Notes: generated by a model from the sequence alone, not told the origin. A stretch of DNA of 64,000 nt from Pestalotiopsis fici W106-1 (GCF_000516985.1 NW_006917093.1:5551013-5615012), one strand, 5' to 3'. Shown: positions 32,304 through 51,663, numbered from the stretch's first letter. Translations and numbers: made by a program.

Positions 32304-33667
32304 AGCCGTTGAATGTACTCGATTCGTTGGATTCGTTTTCCAATCTTTCATTGACCAATCTGTATGATACTAGTGCTGCCAGAGCTTGGCAGGTATGAAT
32401 TATGATTACAAGCGATGAACTCATTGTTTATAGTGTCCTGCAATAAAATTGTATCACAATCAAGTATACCCAAATTCTGTGTTGCTGAGCACTGGTGGGC
32501 GTGGAGGCGGTGCCTATAGGCAGCCATGGATCCAGTGAACCTGACCGGACCTTGGACCGGACGGTCGGATGATTGCGACAAAGATGCGAAGCAAGCGAGC
32601 GAGCGCAATTTATCCGAAAGAAGCGCATCGGCTCCGGTTTCTACTAGCATGCCTATATTGCAATACGTGGTACGGTGGAGGAATTACCACGGACCCTGAG
32701 ATGGAAGATGTGCACTGCCGACAGACTAGTAGTGTTGCTGCGGTGTGCCCCATGCTCGACTCATTTAGGGAGGTTTTAAGGAGAGGGGGCAAGAAACGAG
32801 GACGCACAGCATCAAAGAGCGTCAAGGCGTAGCGACGACACATGCTTCATCTGGTACGTATAGCCAATTACCTGTTGATAAATGCTGCCTACCTGCTGCT
32901 ACTGTGTAGTACTACGCCATCTCGCCTTTATGCATTACGTGTGCCGATCCATCCCTGCCCGGAGTTCCACTATAACATTGCCTTGGCCAATCGTAGACTT
33001 CTGGTTACTATTCTATGCCAACTATTTTCGGCACTGAACGATCCGTACGATGAGAATACTAACATTTGTGCAAAACGGGGCCCATTCTCTGCATTTACCC
33101 CCCTTGGCAACCTTACATAACCGCTAAAGAAAAGCTAGACAAAGCTTGTTGGACCATCTCTCCCCCGCCGTCCCTTCATGCCTCCCACCGCACAAGGTGG
33201 GCAAAGAAATGGGTGTGACATCAACCACTCAGTCAACGGTCGTTTATTAAGCTTCCTAGACTCCAACAAAAAAAAAAGTCACCGATGAAGCAAATAATGT
33301 TTGATGGAGGGTGGATTTGGTGGTGGTAGCACCCCCGGACCAGCTTCCGAAGATTGCACTCATGCATTCGACGACGTACACCGGGCGATTCAAACGTCCG
33401 ACCATCCGCCCTTTTGTTTTTTCCGTGTCTGGAGGATATTGAGGCCGACTCTGGCATGTTTTCGGAGACTTATACAAAAAGTACGCCAGCTAACCTTGGA
33501 ATTCGGCCTCGTCACCTCTCGTGGCGGGTCCTGTCGATCAATTCATCGCCTCTTGGGCTATAATCTTACTTGTGAGCAGCCAAGTATATCTAGTGTTTAA
33601 ATAAATCATCGTCGCATTTCCCTCTTGTCGCAGGATTTTCTATTCTGCTGTAAACTGTTAATCCAAA
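32304..33667. other. Intergenic region
   Basis: 1.36 kb between the GTPase gene and the P450 start. A 92-codon frame at 32842-33120 shows no family pattern and is not called. A TTTAAATAAA-like AT-rich stretch lies at about 33594-33605, some 65 nt before the P450 ATG, and could act as a TATA-like element. Confidence 0.45.
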
Positions 33668-35615
33668 ATGGCCCCTCTCCATGTCGAAAGTGTAGGCCTG
33701 GCCAATTGGGCACTCATTGGCAGTGTTTCTGTAAGTTCACATTTATCGACATCATTCTCGACTGACTGCTTCTGACTGCTTGGCCTTAGGTCGTGCTCTA
33801 CCTCGTGTCAGTGGCCATCTACAGATTGACATTCCACCCTCTCGCCTCTTTTCCTGGACCCATATCGCACCGCATCTCAGTATGGCCACGCGCAATCCTT
33901 CTTGCACGCGGCGATCTTCCCTTTCACGTGGCGGAGCTGCACCGCCGGTACGGGCCCGTAGTTCGTCTCGGTCCCAACGAGCTCGCATTTGCGAACCCGC
34001 AGGCCTGGAAGGACATCTATGGCCACCGGACGGCGGGCCAGGACGAGTTCCCCAAGTCGCCCAAGCTGTACAAGATCTTTGACGATCTGCCCGCGTCCAT
34101 CATCAACGCCGGCCGCGAGGAGCACTCTTTGCTCCGCCGGCAGATGGCCCATGGCTTTAGCGATCGTAGTATGCGCGGACAGGAACCTATTATTGGTGCC
34201 TATGTCGACTTGCTCGTGCAGAGACTCCAGTCGAAATGTGACGACGGACGTAGACCTTTGAATAGTAAGTTTTTCTCCTTTATTCTTTTCATCCAAACGG
34301 ACGGACAAGGTATCCCTTCATATATAGGCGGACCAAAAATAAGTCCAGCTTGCAAGGTGACGGTCCCTCCAAGATCATACAAGTCGTGGAGAAGCACACA
34401 AGAAGTCTGCGTGATATGTGATGATGACTCATCCGAAATGAGTTGAACCCAAAAAGCCAAGATCTGACATGCAACGTGTGACAGTGCGCAATTGGCTCAA
34501 CTATGCGACCTTTGATATTATTGGTGACTTGGGCTTTGGCTCCCCCTTTGGGTGCCTCGACAATAGCGACTACCACCCCTGGGTCCGCATCATTACGGAC
34601 AATATCACGCAGGGCGCCATGCTCACGGCTTTTGCCTCGGTCGGCGGACGTCCCATTATCCAATACCTAAAGCGCAATGGCTATCTAAAGCGCCGCAACC
34701 AGCACGAATTTCTGGTCCGCGAGAACCTCATGAAGCGCATGGAGCTAGGTGCTGAGCGACCCGACTTTATCGAGGGTCTCATCAAGATGAAGGAGCCACT
34801 TGTACGTGTAACCCGTGTCGGCTTGATCCAAAGAGCCGCCTGGCGGGTCACCAGACACGATGAAGATGATATATACTAACGCAAATCTACAGAGCATGAA
34901 GAAATTGGAAATGAACGCCGGCCTGCTCATCATTGCCGGCTCCGAGACGACAGCCACTCTCCTCAGCGGCGCCATGTTCCTGCTGCTCACGCACCCCGAG
35001 GCCCTGCAGAAGCTGACGGCCGAGGTCCGCTCCTCGTTTCGCGACGACGGCGAAATCACCCTGCTCTCGGTCGGCAGCCTGACCTACATGCTGGCCTGCC
35101 TCAACGAGTCGCTGCGCCAGTACCCGCCCGTGGCCAGCGGGCTGCCCCGCGTGGCGCCCAAGGGCGGCGCCCTGGTCGACGGCCACTTTGTCGCCGAGGA
35201 CACACAGGTGGCCGTCTGGCAGTGGGCTATCAACCATGATCCTCACCACTGGACCAAGCCCATGGAGTTTCACCCGGAGCGGTTCATGGGCGACCCCGAG
35301 TTCAAGAGTGACAAGTTGGATGCTATGCAACCATTTAGTGTTGGACCGCGGAACTGCATCGGACGAAAGTGAGTATATTTTTTCAATCATGTTTTCCTTG
35401 CTCCTTGTCTCTGAGATACTTTGGTATACTGATCGTGTAAATTTTCCCCTAGCCTGGCATATGCCGAGATGCGTCTCATTCTCGCCAAGATTGTCTACAA
35501 CTTCGACCTCAAGATTGCCGACGACAGTCTCCGCTGGCTTCAGGATCAAAAGGCATACAACCTATGGGATAAGCCTGCGCTCAACGTATACCTTACGCCC
35601 GTCACCCATTCTTGA
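33668..35615 (+). CDS. Cytochrome P450 monooxygenase (CYP65/isotrichodermin C-15 hydroxylase-like)
   Basis: Model: join(33668..33730, 33790..34264, 34485..34801, 34893..35368, 35453..35615), 497 aa. The N-terminus has one membrane anchor (about residues 10-32) followed by the proline-rich hinge FHPLASFPGP. Then come the C-helix segment SLLRRQMAHGFSDRSM, the I-helix AGSETTAT (oxygen activation), the K-helix ESLR, PERF, and the heme loop FSVGPRNCIGR with its cysteine ligand. The last splice (AA|C) makes GRNLAYAEMRLILAKIVYNFDL, and the tail LWDKPALNVYLTPV is typical of CYP65-like fungal enzymes. It should be an ER-bound oxygenase using NADPH-P450 reductase. Substrate is unknown, and there is no adjacent synthase. 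The third intron (34265-34484, 220 nt) is long for this window, but the protein it joins (PLNMRNWLNYATFDIIGD) fits the family without a gap. Confidence 0.92.
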
Positions 35616-36118
35616 GGAGATTGGCTTGTATCATCAAAGATTTGTGTTGGAACGCGAGTGTGACTTTATTTTCAGCATTGCATGGCGTTTTCTTTCAAGT
35701 TTGGAATCGGGCATGGCACTGTAAGAGTGAATTTCCTTTGCCCCATTGACCAAGTTACACAAGTTATAGTCATCAGAGCTGCAGGCTACATACTAGGTAC
35801 GGTAGTATGCATATGAGGAAATGCTGATATTTTAACGCCGAACACCTAAACTCCTATTTTGACCGCTTGCCCACGCTTTTTCAATTGAATTAAGATATTC
35901 GATACAAGAATTTTCCCGAAAAGAATGGTGAAAACAAAACCTGTCTCCTCAATCTATTCCATACAGGTCGCTAGCAGCAGTAATGGTGTGGTACACACAG
36001 GTATGAGATGCTGTGGCTAAAGCTGCTGTGCTAGAGGCCTTGAATTTCACCGTCGAACCGGATCAACAGTTTCTTGTTCTCCTCCTGGGGTAAGAACCCG
36101 TTGGTTGAATACCTGTGT
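35616..36118. other. Convergent intergenic region
   Basis: About 500 nt between the 3' ends of the P450 gene and the hydrolase-phosphatase gene. Nothing recognised. Confidence 0.5.
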
Positions 36119-38337
36119 CTAACAATCGGAGTACTTGTTCTCCAGTCGATCCAAGAAATGCGAATGCCGAATGCTTATTATTTGAAATATGTTAGCTTGA
36201 TATTTCCTCGGTCCAGGTTTAGGAAATGTACTGGGTGCAACGCAGATGTTGCCACGACGGTTGTAGGAAGTTTAGTCCGCCACAAGCGCAACGTCATTCG
36301 TGAGATTGCGCAAGACGTGACAATAAAACACTTTGGATCACTTACCCAGGAGGCCGAGCTTTGGCAAATTCAGCGATCGCGGTTTGAACGGGCATTCCCA
36401 TCGCCTCAACCAAATAAGAGACAATGAGAAAGCCCGTCCGATTGAAGCCATAGTGACAGTGAACGCCAATGGTATGTACCTTTGGGTCATCTCGTCCTTC
36501 CGAGACATGATTAGGCAATAGCTCTAATTCCAATCGCGAGACCTTCAAATAGGTAAGTACAAGACACATATAGTCAGTTTCAGGGACAATAAACGTACCA
36601 AACTGATAAAGTTTTGAACGTCCTGATCAGTTGGTGGGATCTTGGACACCGACGGAAGCTTGTGATATTGGATACCCGCTTGCTCCAAGCCTCTTGGATC
36701 GTAAGCCGGGTTGTCTTTGCTAATATCAATGATAGCCTTAACTTCACCTCCCCATTTGCTTGCAAAGTTTTGAGGTGAATGCTCGTCATCGACTTCACGG
36801 AGAGTTTTCATCGCACGGAAACGATGGGCAATCAGATCCGAAACAGGTTGAACCGACTGCCATTTTTGAAGATTCTTCAGCTCCCATTTTCCTAGGCGGT
36901 TAAGGTGCTGCAGCTGCCAGCTCAAATCAAACCTGCCCGTGATGTGAAGTATAATGAAATCAGAGATCAAGCCAGATACAACGCGAACTGTTTTCGGGTC
37001 GTACAAGACGGTATGATTGGCATTTGCTAGGACCCTGGATGCTACAAATTTCGTAGGGCGAAGTTCGAGGGGAGGGATAGCCACGGGCGACTCCCCGGTG
37101 TCTCGTGGTGTGATTACTTCATCAGAACTATCCTCAGAATTGGCTGTGGGTCCCTTAGGTTGGAAATTCTCAGCAGTGATATCGCTGATTGACTGAGGAA
37201 GCTTCTCGCGGGGTTTCGTATTGGTAAGAGCAGGTATTGTAGCCTCCCCAAAAGCACCGCTGGAGTTGGATGAGCTCGTTTTAGTCAGGACTTCGTTGGT
37301 CGAGATGTGCTGGGGGACCTTTTGAGACTCTTTAGCGCCACTATTTGCGGTGGAATTCTCTTCTTGATCATTGATCAGTGCTTTGATCTTGTCAACCTCC
37401 TCAGGCTGGGTGATGTTATCGTTCTTGGCCCCAATGAGGTAGACTGGGAGATTCAGTCCCGCCCAGGTAGGCTCTCCGAACAGGCCTCCAACTGGTTGGC
37501 CGGCAGTGTAAGACGAGAGACAGCCCCATGCGAACCTACGAAACACAGGACTGGAGCTCTGCCTGTTGAAAACATATTGTAACTCTCTAAGTTCACGGTG
37601 CGCTTCTCGGCCGGCTATCCGTAGAACGCTCGGGCTGTTTGTTCCGCCTCTTCGATCCCATCGGCGGAGGAGATCGAATAGCCATGTCGGAAGCCAAAGT
37701 AGCTTTCGCAATTTGGAGCTTGCCTTTTCAGAAGGCGGCCCAGATTGAGGACAGATACCAATGACTCCCAAAATGTGGGGTGTAAGGTCGGTGTCATGAG
37801 ACGCCCCTGGATTCGCCAGTCTGGCTGCGAGTACGGATCCCATACTATGGCCGATTAGAATGACTCCCTGGTTATGTTCCCCGTCGCGGTACTCCTGAAT
37901 GATGGTCTCGAGTAAAGCAACCATTACGGTGGGCTCGTATGCTTTCCAGTGTTGAGGGCTGAAGGCGGAGCGTCCACATCCTGGCAAATCAACTGCCAGG
38001 CAGGAAGCATTGTTGCAGAGACTGGATATAAGCCCAGAGAACTGAGATGCTTGTCCGCCCAGGCCATGAATGAAGACTAGCAATGGCAACGTAGCAGGAT
38101 GCTGGGGGAATTCATCAATCTTGGGCCGCGGCCGGAAAAATACGCGGACTTTTGGGAAATCAAAGTTTTTGATTTTGTAATTTCTGAACTGGGTATGATC
38201 CCTGAGAAGAGCTGGATCCGTCTCTTCAGGGTTTGATACTAGTAGAGGAAGTCAGCAAAACCGGCATTCAAGGGCCCGCTACAATGCAAGGTGATTGACA
38301 AACCATCATGTGATTTCGACCGTGACGTTTGAGCCAT
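36119..38337 (-). CDS. Alpha/beta-hydrolase fused to dual-specificity protein phosphatase
   Basis: Model: exons 38337-38304, 38238-36599, 36542-36346, 36173-36119; 641 aa with phases consistent. The N-terminal half is an alpha/beta hydrolase: oxyanion motif HGLGG near residue 69, nucleophile elbow GHSMG with Ser143, candidate acid in [13 protein letters not shown] and candidate histidine in [10 protein letters not shown] Ser/Pro/Glu-rich linker of about 100 residues interrupts the hydrolase between the acid and the histidine. The C-terminal part is a dual-specificity phosphatase with the P-loop [10 protein letters not shown] (Cys587, Arg593, fitting HCx5R) followed by the usual [15 protein letters not shown] ending. 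The catalytic residues of both halves appear intact. Splicing is needed to reach the P-loop and the final 18 residues. A lipase/esterase-like unit and a phosphatase unit in one chain suggests a lipid- or phosphoester-linked role, but substrates are unknown. Location is probably cytosolic; no signal peptide is seen. Confidence 0.86.
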
Positions 38338-40651
38338 GGTGGAGCCGGAACAAAAACCGTGGCGAATACAACTTGTTCGGGGCAAGTTAGCAATGTCGAC
38401 TTGGTGGTTATACAAAATGATAAACGAGTCTCGAGTACGATTTGTGGACAGGTGTTTATCTGTCAGAGAGAAAAGAACTGTCTTGGTCTTGAATAATGTA
38501 ACAAAGTGTCTGTCTTACTTTGACAATGCGAGAAATGTTGAGGCGAAGTTGTTTTCCAGCAGATGAACCGATTCGAGGACGGATGACAGTGGTACCAGCC
38601 AACTATAAAGCCAAGGCGGCAAGGAAAGCACCCGGCTTTGGTAAGTAGGTCACAGCAGCGACCACAAAATATGGAAGTGCAACCTGGAGCGACGGCGAGC
38701 CTTCAAATTTAGGATAGGTGCAGACAGCCAAAACGCCGAGTAAAAGGGAATTGCAATCCCAGTTGGAAATTTAGGGTCTTTTGGTCGTGGGTCTATCTGG
38801 GTACCTTGGTTAGCCGATGGAGTACAGTCTTGCCTGGTGTGATTATAGTACTATTTTATCCAAGCTGGCGATAATGACTCTTGTGGAAGCCGCTTCTTTT
38901 TGGCATACATAGATGGATAGAGGCAGGTATAGTATTCTGGATTGTACCGCTGCAAAGATGTGATTAGTTAGGTAGCTTTGAAAGATAAAGTCCTGGAGTC
39001 CCCTTTAGAAAAGATGAGACATGAAAATTGACATTTGATCTGGGGGGGGACAAAGAAAATAAAAAATAAAAATTGTGAGGTGGTAGTGGGATTGCTGAAG
39101 GATGATAAGCTGGCAGCGGAAGTAGCGCGCACCCACGGTATGTTGGTGGTGAGAAAAGAGCCGGTCGGTTATCAGTGCGAAGGGCAGAGAGAGGCTAGAG
39201 GCAGACTGGCTTACATTCCTGCTTGCCTGCTGACTGATGCGATGCAGATGCAATAGAAAATGCAGGTTGCAGATGCCAGATGCAGATTCGCAGCTGCTGC
39301 TTCAACCAACTTTAACAGTATTTCTTGGAGGCGATGTCATAGCTTTTTGCCGGCCAACGGATCGTCATAGCAGCCCAACGTGCGAGAACCGTGGGGTGCC
39401 GGTGAGCAGGGTGAGCCGGGCGCACGCTCTCTGATTGGACTAAAAGGTCTGCCGAGCCAATGGGCAGCCCTGTAGAGCCCATGGCGAATATAAGGCTGGT
39501 TGGTGGTCTTTTCTCCTCTAGAATGTACCTAAGCCCCCCACCGAAGCATTTTTTTTTCTCTTTGGGAGCGAGTGAGACTGGTGATGAGTGAGAAGGATTC
39601 ACCTTTACGGAATACACGGCATTCATGGCGATCAGACTTTATGCACATACAATCCGCCATCTCTCTCTTTTGCAGAATTGATGCCTACCTACGTACCTAA
39701 CCTAGGTACCAATAGGTGATTTTCTCTGGTCTTCCCTGTTTCACATCATTGCAATTACCCGACCTTTTTAGAAGCATGCGAAACAATTATAGCTTGACCT
39801 ATATGCAAGTGAAGCTTATTTGGATATTTGCCATCTTGTTACAATCATCTTGACAGCCACAGTTTTTGGGCAGATAGTATGCACATTTCGACTGTGCTCA
39901 AACTTACCAACATTTGCTAAACTTTAGGTACCATATTTTTTGACTCTGTTCCCCCCCTTTTCTTATGACCGCTTTTATCCGTGCTCGAGGTTGTACACGC
40001 AGCACTGCTTTGCTGTAACCCCAAATGTTATCTGTCATATTTCCAACACATTGCGCTGCGGACCGGCGCGGACCTACGTGTCTTGGACGACCTATCGGGG
40101 AGGAATCATACTCCATGTGGTCGAGGCAATTGGCTTTCGACATCGACCGCTCCCGAGTCATGTTATTAAGTGAACCGTGAGCTCGAGCTTTATAGTTGTC
40201 CTGAGCTTACAACACTCCATATATACAGGGACAAAATGGATAGCCCAAGGCTGTAACTAATTTGAGGATTGGCAAAAATTAATTACCAGTATCTAAAGAA
40301 CAAGGTCCGGCAATTTGTTAGCCTCATCCCATTATGGCCGATTGTCGCATGTCCCATCTGTATGTGCACTTTGCTGTTTTGATGCCTCGGTGAGCAATAG
40401 GCGCTCTGGTATTGGATAGCACACCTGGGTGGATCGGCTTCCCGACCTTTCGAAAACCGCCGACGCTTTTTTTCCCACAAGGAGATCCATGACGTTCAGA
40501 CAACACCACCAATGTTAATGCTGCTCGTCTAAAGTTGGAGAGCTCGAGCGCCAAATTGAAGCTCGCTCCAATTTTACACCATCAATACCCGTGTACACCA
40601 TGCCAAGCTGCCCACCAAGGTGACAACTGGCACTGATCAGTTTCTAATACA
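38338..40651. other. Intergenic region, 2.3 kb, no gene
   Basis: Region between two divergent genes. All frames are short, and I find no domain, RNA gene or terminal repeats. Homopolymer and short CCTA/GGTA repeats occur near 39690-39710. Both genes' promoters should lie at the ends. Confidence 0.5.
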
Positions 40652-41413
40652 ATGGCATCTACACTACGCATCTGTCGCCCTGCTGGCGCATCGAACTCGA
40701 TCCTCCCACGTGCAGCAGCGGGCTGTCGGCACATCTCTCACAGCACAAGTGCGAGCGTACGGGCACGCTGCAGCTTGAACTTGAGGAATCAACAGCCAGT
40801 CGCCCCGAACCAGTCCTCGAGGGGGTCCGTCGCCTCCTTCCACACCACACCCTCAGTCCACGCCTCCCGCGCACAGCAGCCCGGCGGCAACCCGGCAGCC
40901 ACGAGTCTAGGACTCCTCGACGTCCTCGGCAACATCCCCGCGCCCTCGACGTCGGTCGACATTTGCATGTCCTCGGGCTTTGTGCTCAACAGCGGCGCGC
41001 GGGTGACGGACGGCTCGGGCATTATTCTGATCGGCGGCGAGGCCTTTCGGTGGCGGCCCTGGGAGCTCTCCCCGTCGGCGTCGGAAGGCAAGCCGCGCCT
41101 GCAGAACAAAAAGGGCCAATACGACGTCCCGCCGCCGAGTCTCAGCCTGTTTGCGCACCTCTGGCCGCGGCCAGACTTGCTGATTCTGGGCGTAGGACCC
41201 GAGAACAGACCGCTGAGCCCCGAGCTGAGGAAAGCCGTAAGCGCCCTGGGCATACGGGTCGAGGTGCTGGATACGAGGAACGCGGCTGCTCAGTTTAACC
41301 TTTTGGCAACCGAGCGCGGCGTCGATGATGTTGCCGCCGCATTGATACCCATTGGTTGGGTCGAGGGCCAGGGAGCGCCTAGCGACGACGAAGGAGAAAT
41401 CACACACGAATAG
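40652..41413 (+). CDS. NDUFAF3-like (Mth938/DUF498 domain) mitochondrial complex I assembly factor
   Basis: Single-exon 253-aa frame. The first ~80 residues are Arg/Ser/Ala-rich with almost no acids (MASTLRICRPAGASNSILPR…), a clear mitochondrial presequence. The core matches the Mth938/DUF498 fold: VDICMSSGFVLNSGARVTDGSGIILIGGEAFRW (about residues 101-133), then PDLLILGVGPENRPLSPELR and ALGIRVEVLDTRNAAAQFNLLATE. This is the NDUFAF3 signature. In animals and fungi with complex I this protein helps assemble the peripheral-arm module of NADH:ubiquinone oxidoreductase. The acidic tail (PSDDEGEITHE) is variable. Family members are about 180-250 aa, so the length fits. Its presence agrees with a filamentous fungus that retains complex I. 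Confidence 0.9.
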   Translation: MASTLRICRPAGASNSILPRAAAGCRHISHSTSASVRARCSLNLRNQQPVAPNQSSRGSVASFHTTPSVHASRAQQPGGNPAATSLGLLDVLGNIPAPSTSVDICMSSGFVLNSGARVTDGSGIILIGGEAFRWRPWELSPSASEGKPRLQNKKGQYDVPPPSLSLFAHLWPRPDLLILGVGPENRPLSPELRKAVSALGIRVEVLDTRNAAAQFNLLATERGVDDVAAALIPIGWVEGQGAPSDDEGEITHE

Positions 41414-42073
41414 AATGTTTACCACAAAAGTCGACTCCATGCGAGGAATGGCCTTGTACCCAATTCAGGGACTTCTGTATTATATTTGTACCATTCATAA
41501 TGATGAGAGACGGTATCACCCATCAGGGCCAATTATACCACACGTACGTACGTACGAGTGGTCTACAATTGCGCGTTCTGGACATGCAAGTCTACGAGTT
41601 TAGACGCTTCAACGCATGATACTCAAATAGGAGCAAGCCAATGGAATCGTTGCCCTGTACCAGTCTTTGGTCAATGACTCATTTCGATGGTAGAATAATG
41701 TGACACGTTGTCCAAGGAGTGGTGTCACTCAGTCAGAGGTCTCTTGTGCCAAATATCTGCAACCTCGATACACGGAAAGCACTGGATCATGCGGCCCCGG
41801 CCTACATCATGCCACACGATTGAATGTGAGAAAATGCTCAAACGAGTCTCGCATATGCCCAATCTCGTAAAAGTGATGTCTTGACGTCGTTTATTCCATT
41901 CCGATCATCTAGACACTCAAAGACGCCCTAGAAACAGTAGTCGAGGATCTCTTATAATGATGCGAGTCCTTTACACATGCGAATGCCCTGTCCCCGTTTG
42001 AACACCTAAAGCAATGTAGACGGACCGAAAACTCTCCACCGTTGTCATTCCCTTTTTATCGTGAAGTGTCCAT
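41414..42073. other. Convergent intergenic region
   Basis: Shared 3' region of the NDUFAF3-like and eL34 genes. It contains an (ACGT)n run at about 41542-41556. Nothing else recognised. Confidence 0.5.
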
Positions 42074-42854
42074 TTATTTCTTCTTGCTGGCGCCCTCCTG
42101 CTCCTTGAGCACCTTCTTGACGATCTTCTGCTCCTCGATCAAGAAAGCACGGACGATGCGGTCGCGCACGCAGTTACCGCATCTGGAACCACCGTAGGCG
42201 CGCTGGACAGTCTTCTTGGGGTGCGAGATCTGAGCGTACTCGCGGGGGCGCAGGGCAGGGACCTGAAAAAACATGTTAGTACTTGAAGCAAGATCGTTGT
42301 TTGCTTGACGATCATTGATGAGCAAGTGGCAGTCGGTCGGTGGCGGTTCGTCAATCTTCAGAGGCTTGCAGTGATTCTGCAGTGCATGAATGTCGTAGAT
42401 CTAGGTTGAATGCTGATTGCATCTTTCAAGACGCGCAATTGAGCCGTTTCGAATTGTTTATCGCGTAAAGATTCAAGTCCGTGTGGGATAGAATTGTCGA
42501 CCTTTGGTGCCTCGTCTCTTGCCATGATTCCTCCACATTTGCCCACTTGCTCATCGGAATGATCGCCGGGTCGGGTTGCTGGTGAATAAGACTTACACCA
42601 GGGAGCTTGGTACCGCAGTCACCGCACTTGGGGGCAGTACCGCGCTTGCGAATGTGCAGAGCTCTCAGCTCACCACCGGGGGTCTTGACGATGCGGGTGA
42701 GGTTGGAGGAGGTGTTGTAGCTAAAATTTCCAGATCAGCCCTTGGCTCCCCCATAACTGCCAACTCTTTTTTCCGACTGGGACAAAATCGCAGAGAATCG
42801 ATGGGAGCAAACATACGGGTTGCGGGTGCGGTAGGTGACTCTGTTGTTCGGCAT
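42074..42854 (-). CDS. rpl34: 60S ribosomal protein L34 (eL34)
   Basis: Model: exons 42854-42817, 42720-42597, 42262-42074; 116 aa, the normal eL34 length. The N-terminus [20 protein letters not shown] and the zinc-type cysteine pairs ([30 protein letters not shown]) identify the protein, with [12 protein letters not shown] between them and a Lys-rich end. It is a structural component of the cytoplasmic large ribosomal subunit. Exon 1 is 38 nt, and early introns are typical of fungal ribosomal protein genes. The second intron is unusually long for this window (334 nt, 42263-42596). It is arranged head-to-head with prp8, with about 600 bp between the start codons. Confidence 0.95.
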
Positions 42855-43459
42855 CTTGGCGGTATTGTCTGGCGTGAGACTGTCGAGATGATTCCGGCGT
42901 TGGGCGTTGGGTGGAAAATCTAAAGCTCGAGGTCTGGTTCCGTCTTCAGATCCTTACTGAAATTTGGATTTTGCGAAAATAATTGTGTGCAAGGCCCCAA
43001 GACACGATTTGACCAATGGCATGGCCAGACTGCACAAGCGGGGGCAGAGAAAAAGTGGCGGCCGTGCACAGCCATAACAGCCACAAACTGAAACAGCCAC
43101 TAGCCACATTCTAGGAGCTTGGACCTTCAGCACGTCTCAGGGTCACGTGTCGTTGAAGCTAGTTGGGGTCATTGAATGGCAATCGCGACTTCAAGCTCTG
43201 GGCAGCCTAGAACTTTTTCTCGACGTGAGGCGACAGCATTATCCAAACCCATCGCCAAGTCCGCAAAGGTCACCAACATCAACCTTTCGCGCGACCTCGA
43301 CCTGTGCATGTTTGCACTTTTATTCCAGGTTCCCAAATAGCGACAAGGTATTTGGGTATAGACTGCGACCAGCATAATTAGGTCCATCGCGACCGGGCTC
43401 GCGGCGCGAAAGCGACGAACCATACAAAATCAATCATCGCCGACGTGTGACTGAGCAAC
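42855..43459. promoter_or_regulatory. Shared divergent promoter region of eL34 and prp8
   Basis: The start codons of the two divergent housekeeping genes are 605 bp apart, so both promoters must lie here. I cannot assign individual elements with confidence. Confidence 0.5.
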
Positions 43460-50725
<7,266 letters not shown>

Positions 50726-51387
50726 ATGACTGAGCAATAACAACACGATGTCATGGAACCTGGTAAAAGGAAGAACAAATTCCTAGGGTCGACGCCGCAT
50801 GAGGAATGAGAAGACAGTTGCAAATCATCGTAGGCGTTCAGGAGTTTGATTTGTCAAAAGCAGATTATGGGATAGTACACCTAAAAGATCTTGTTCTCTT
50901 CCCAGCGGACACGTTTGGGACGAGCGAAAGTGTAATCATATGTTGATAGCTCTGTATCACCAGACATAAAATTTGAAACTTGTGTAATATTCAAGCTTGA
51001 TTTGCCAAAACATTTGGAAAAGACTGGTGATAGACAAGATGCTCCGTTGTAGGTGATATATTCGTCGGTTGCCACTGTAACTTGTATGAATTCCTTGTGC
51101 CCCTAATAAATGCAATTCCTGAATGTCTATCTCTTATGTTTGTCGTCGCTCGCCATGCTCAACTATATAAGAAGGGGTAGAAGAATAAAAATCAAAGTTG
51201 TATAGTCCATACAAGAGTTGACGCCACCACCGTGCTTATGCCTTTTAGATCTATGTTCGAATTCGTTTCCTGTCGCCGCTTTTGTCAGAGCTTGGTGCTG
51301 GACGGGTTCAAGATGTATGCCTGTCCGGGAGTCGTTCGAGTGTGTTGGAGTGAATGGTTGATGCTGTCAAGGAGCTGTCTGTCTTGT
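50726..51387. other. Intergenic region
   Basis: Shared 3' flank of prp8 and the small membrane-protein gene. Nothing recognised. Confidence 0.5.
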
Positions 51388-51663
51388 TCACTCTTGCTCT
51401 GGTGAACCGTGGTGTACAGGCAGGGGCCATGCCGGCAGTTCGTAGACGGGCGATGGGACTTGTGGCGGAGGTGGCTGTGTTCGCTCGGGAGACGGCCAGC
51501 GTTGCTCGTGATAAGGTATTTCAGTTTGAGCTTGTTCTTCCTTCTGAGAGGAAGCGAAGTTCCGATACGTGAAGTAGAGGCCCATCAACGCGACGAACAC
51601 AGATGCCAGACCAAAGGTGATACCGACGATCACGGCTGGTGAGATATCGGAGGTAGTCGACAT
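51388..51663 (-). CDS. Small single-pass membrane protein (hypothetical)
   Basis: A 91-aa frame starting at the ATG at 51663 (MSTTSDISPAVIVGITF…). The longer frame upstream of this Met (to 51909) is low in complexity and probably 5' leader. There is one hydrophobic helix at about residues 9-31 (AVIVGITFGLASVFVALMGLYFTY), then a polar, Gln/Glu/Pro-rich tail with PPPPQVPSP. Topology suggests a tiny membrane-anchored protein with a cytosolic proline-rich tail. No family is recognised. Fungi encode many such short orphan proteins; the clean helix at the first Met is the main support. Confidence 0.5.
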   Translation of the reverse strand: MSTTSDISPAVIVGITFGLASVFVALMGLYFTYRNFASSQKEEQAQTEIPYHEQRWPSPERTQPPPPQVPSPVYELPAWPLPVHHGSPEQE

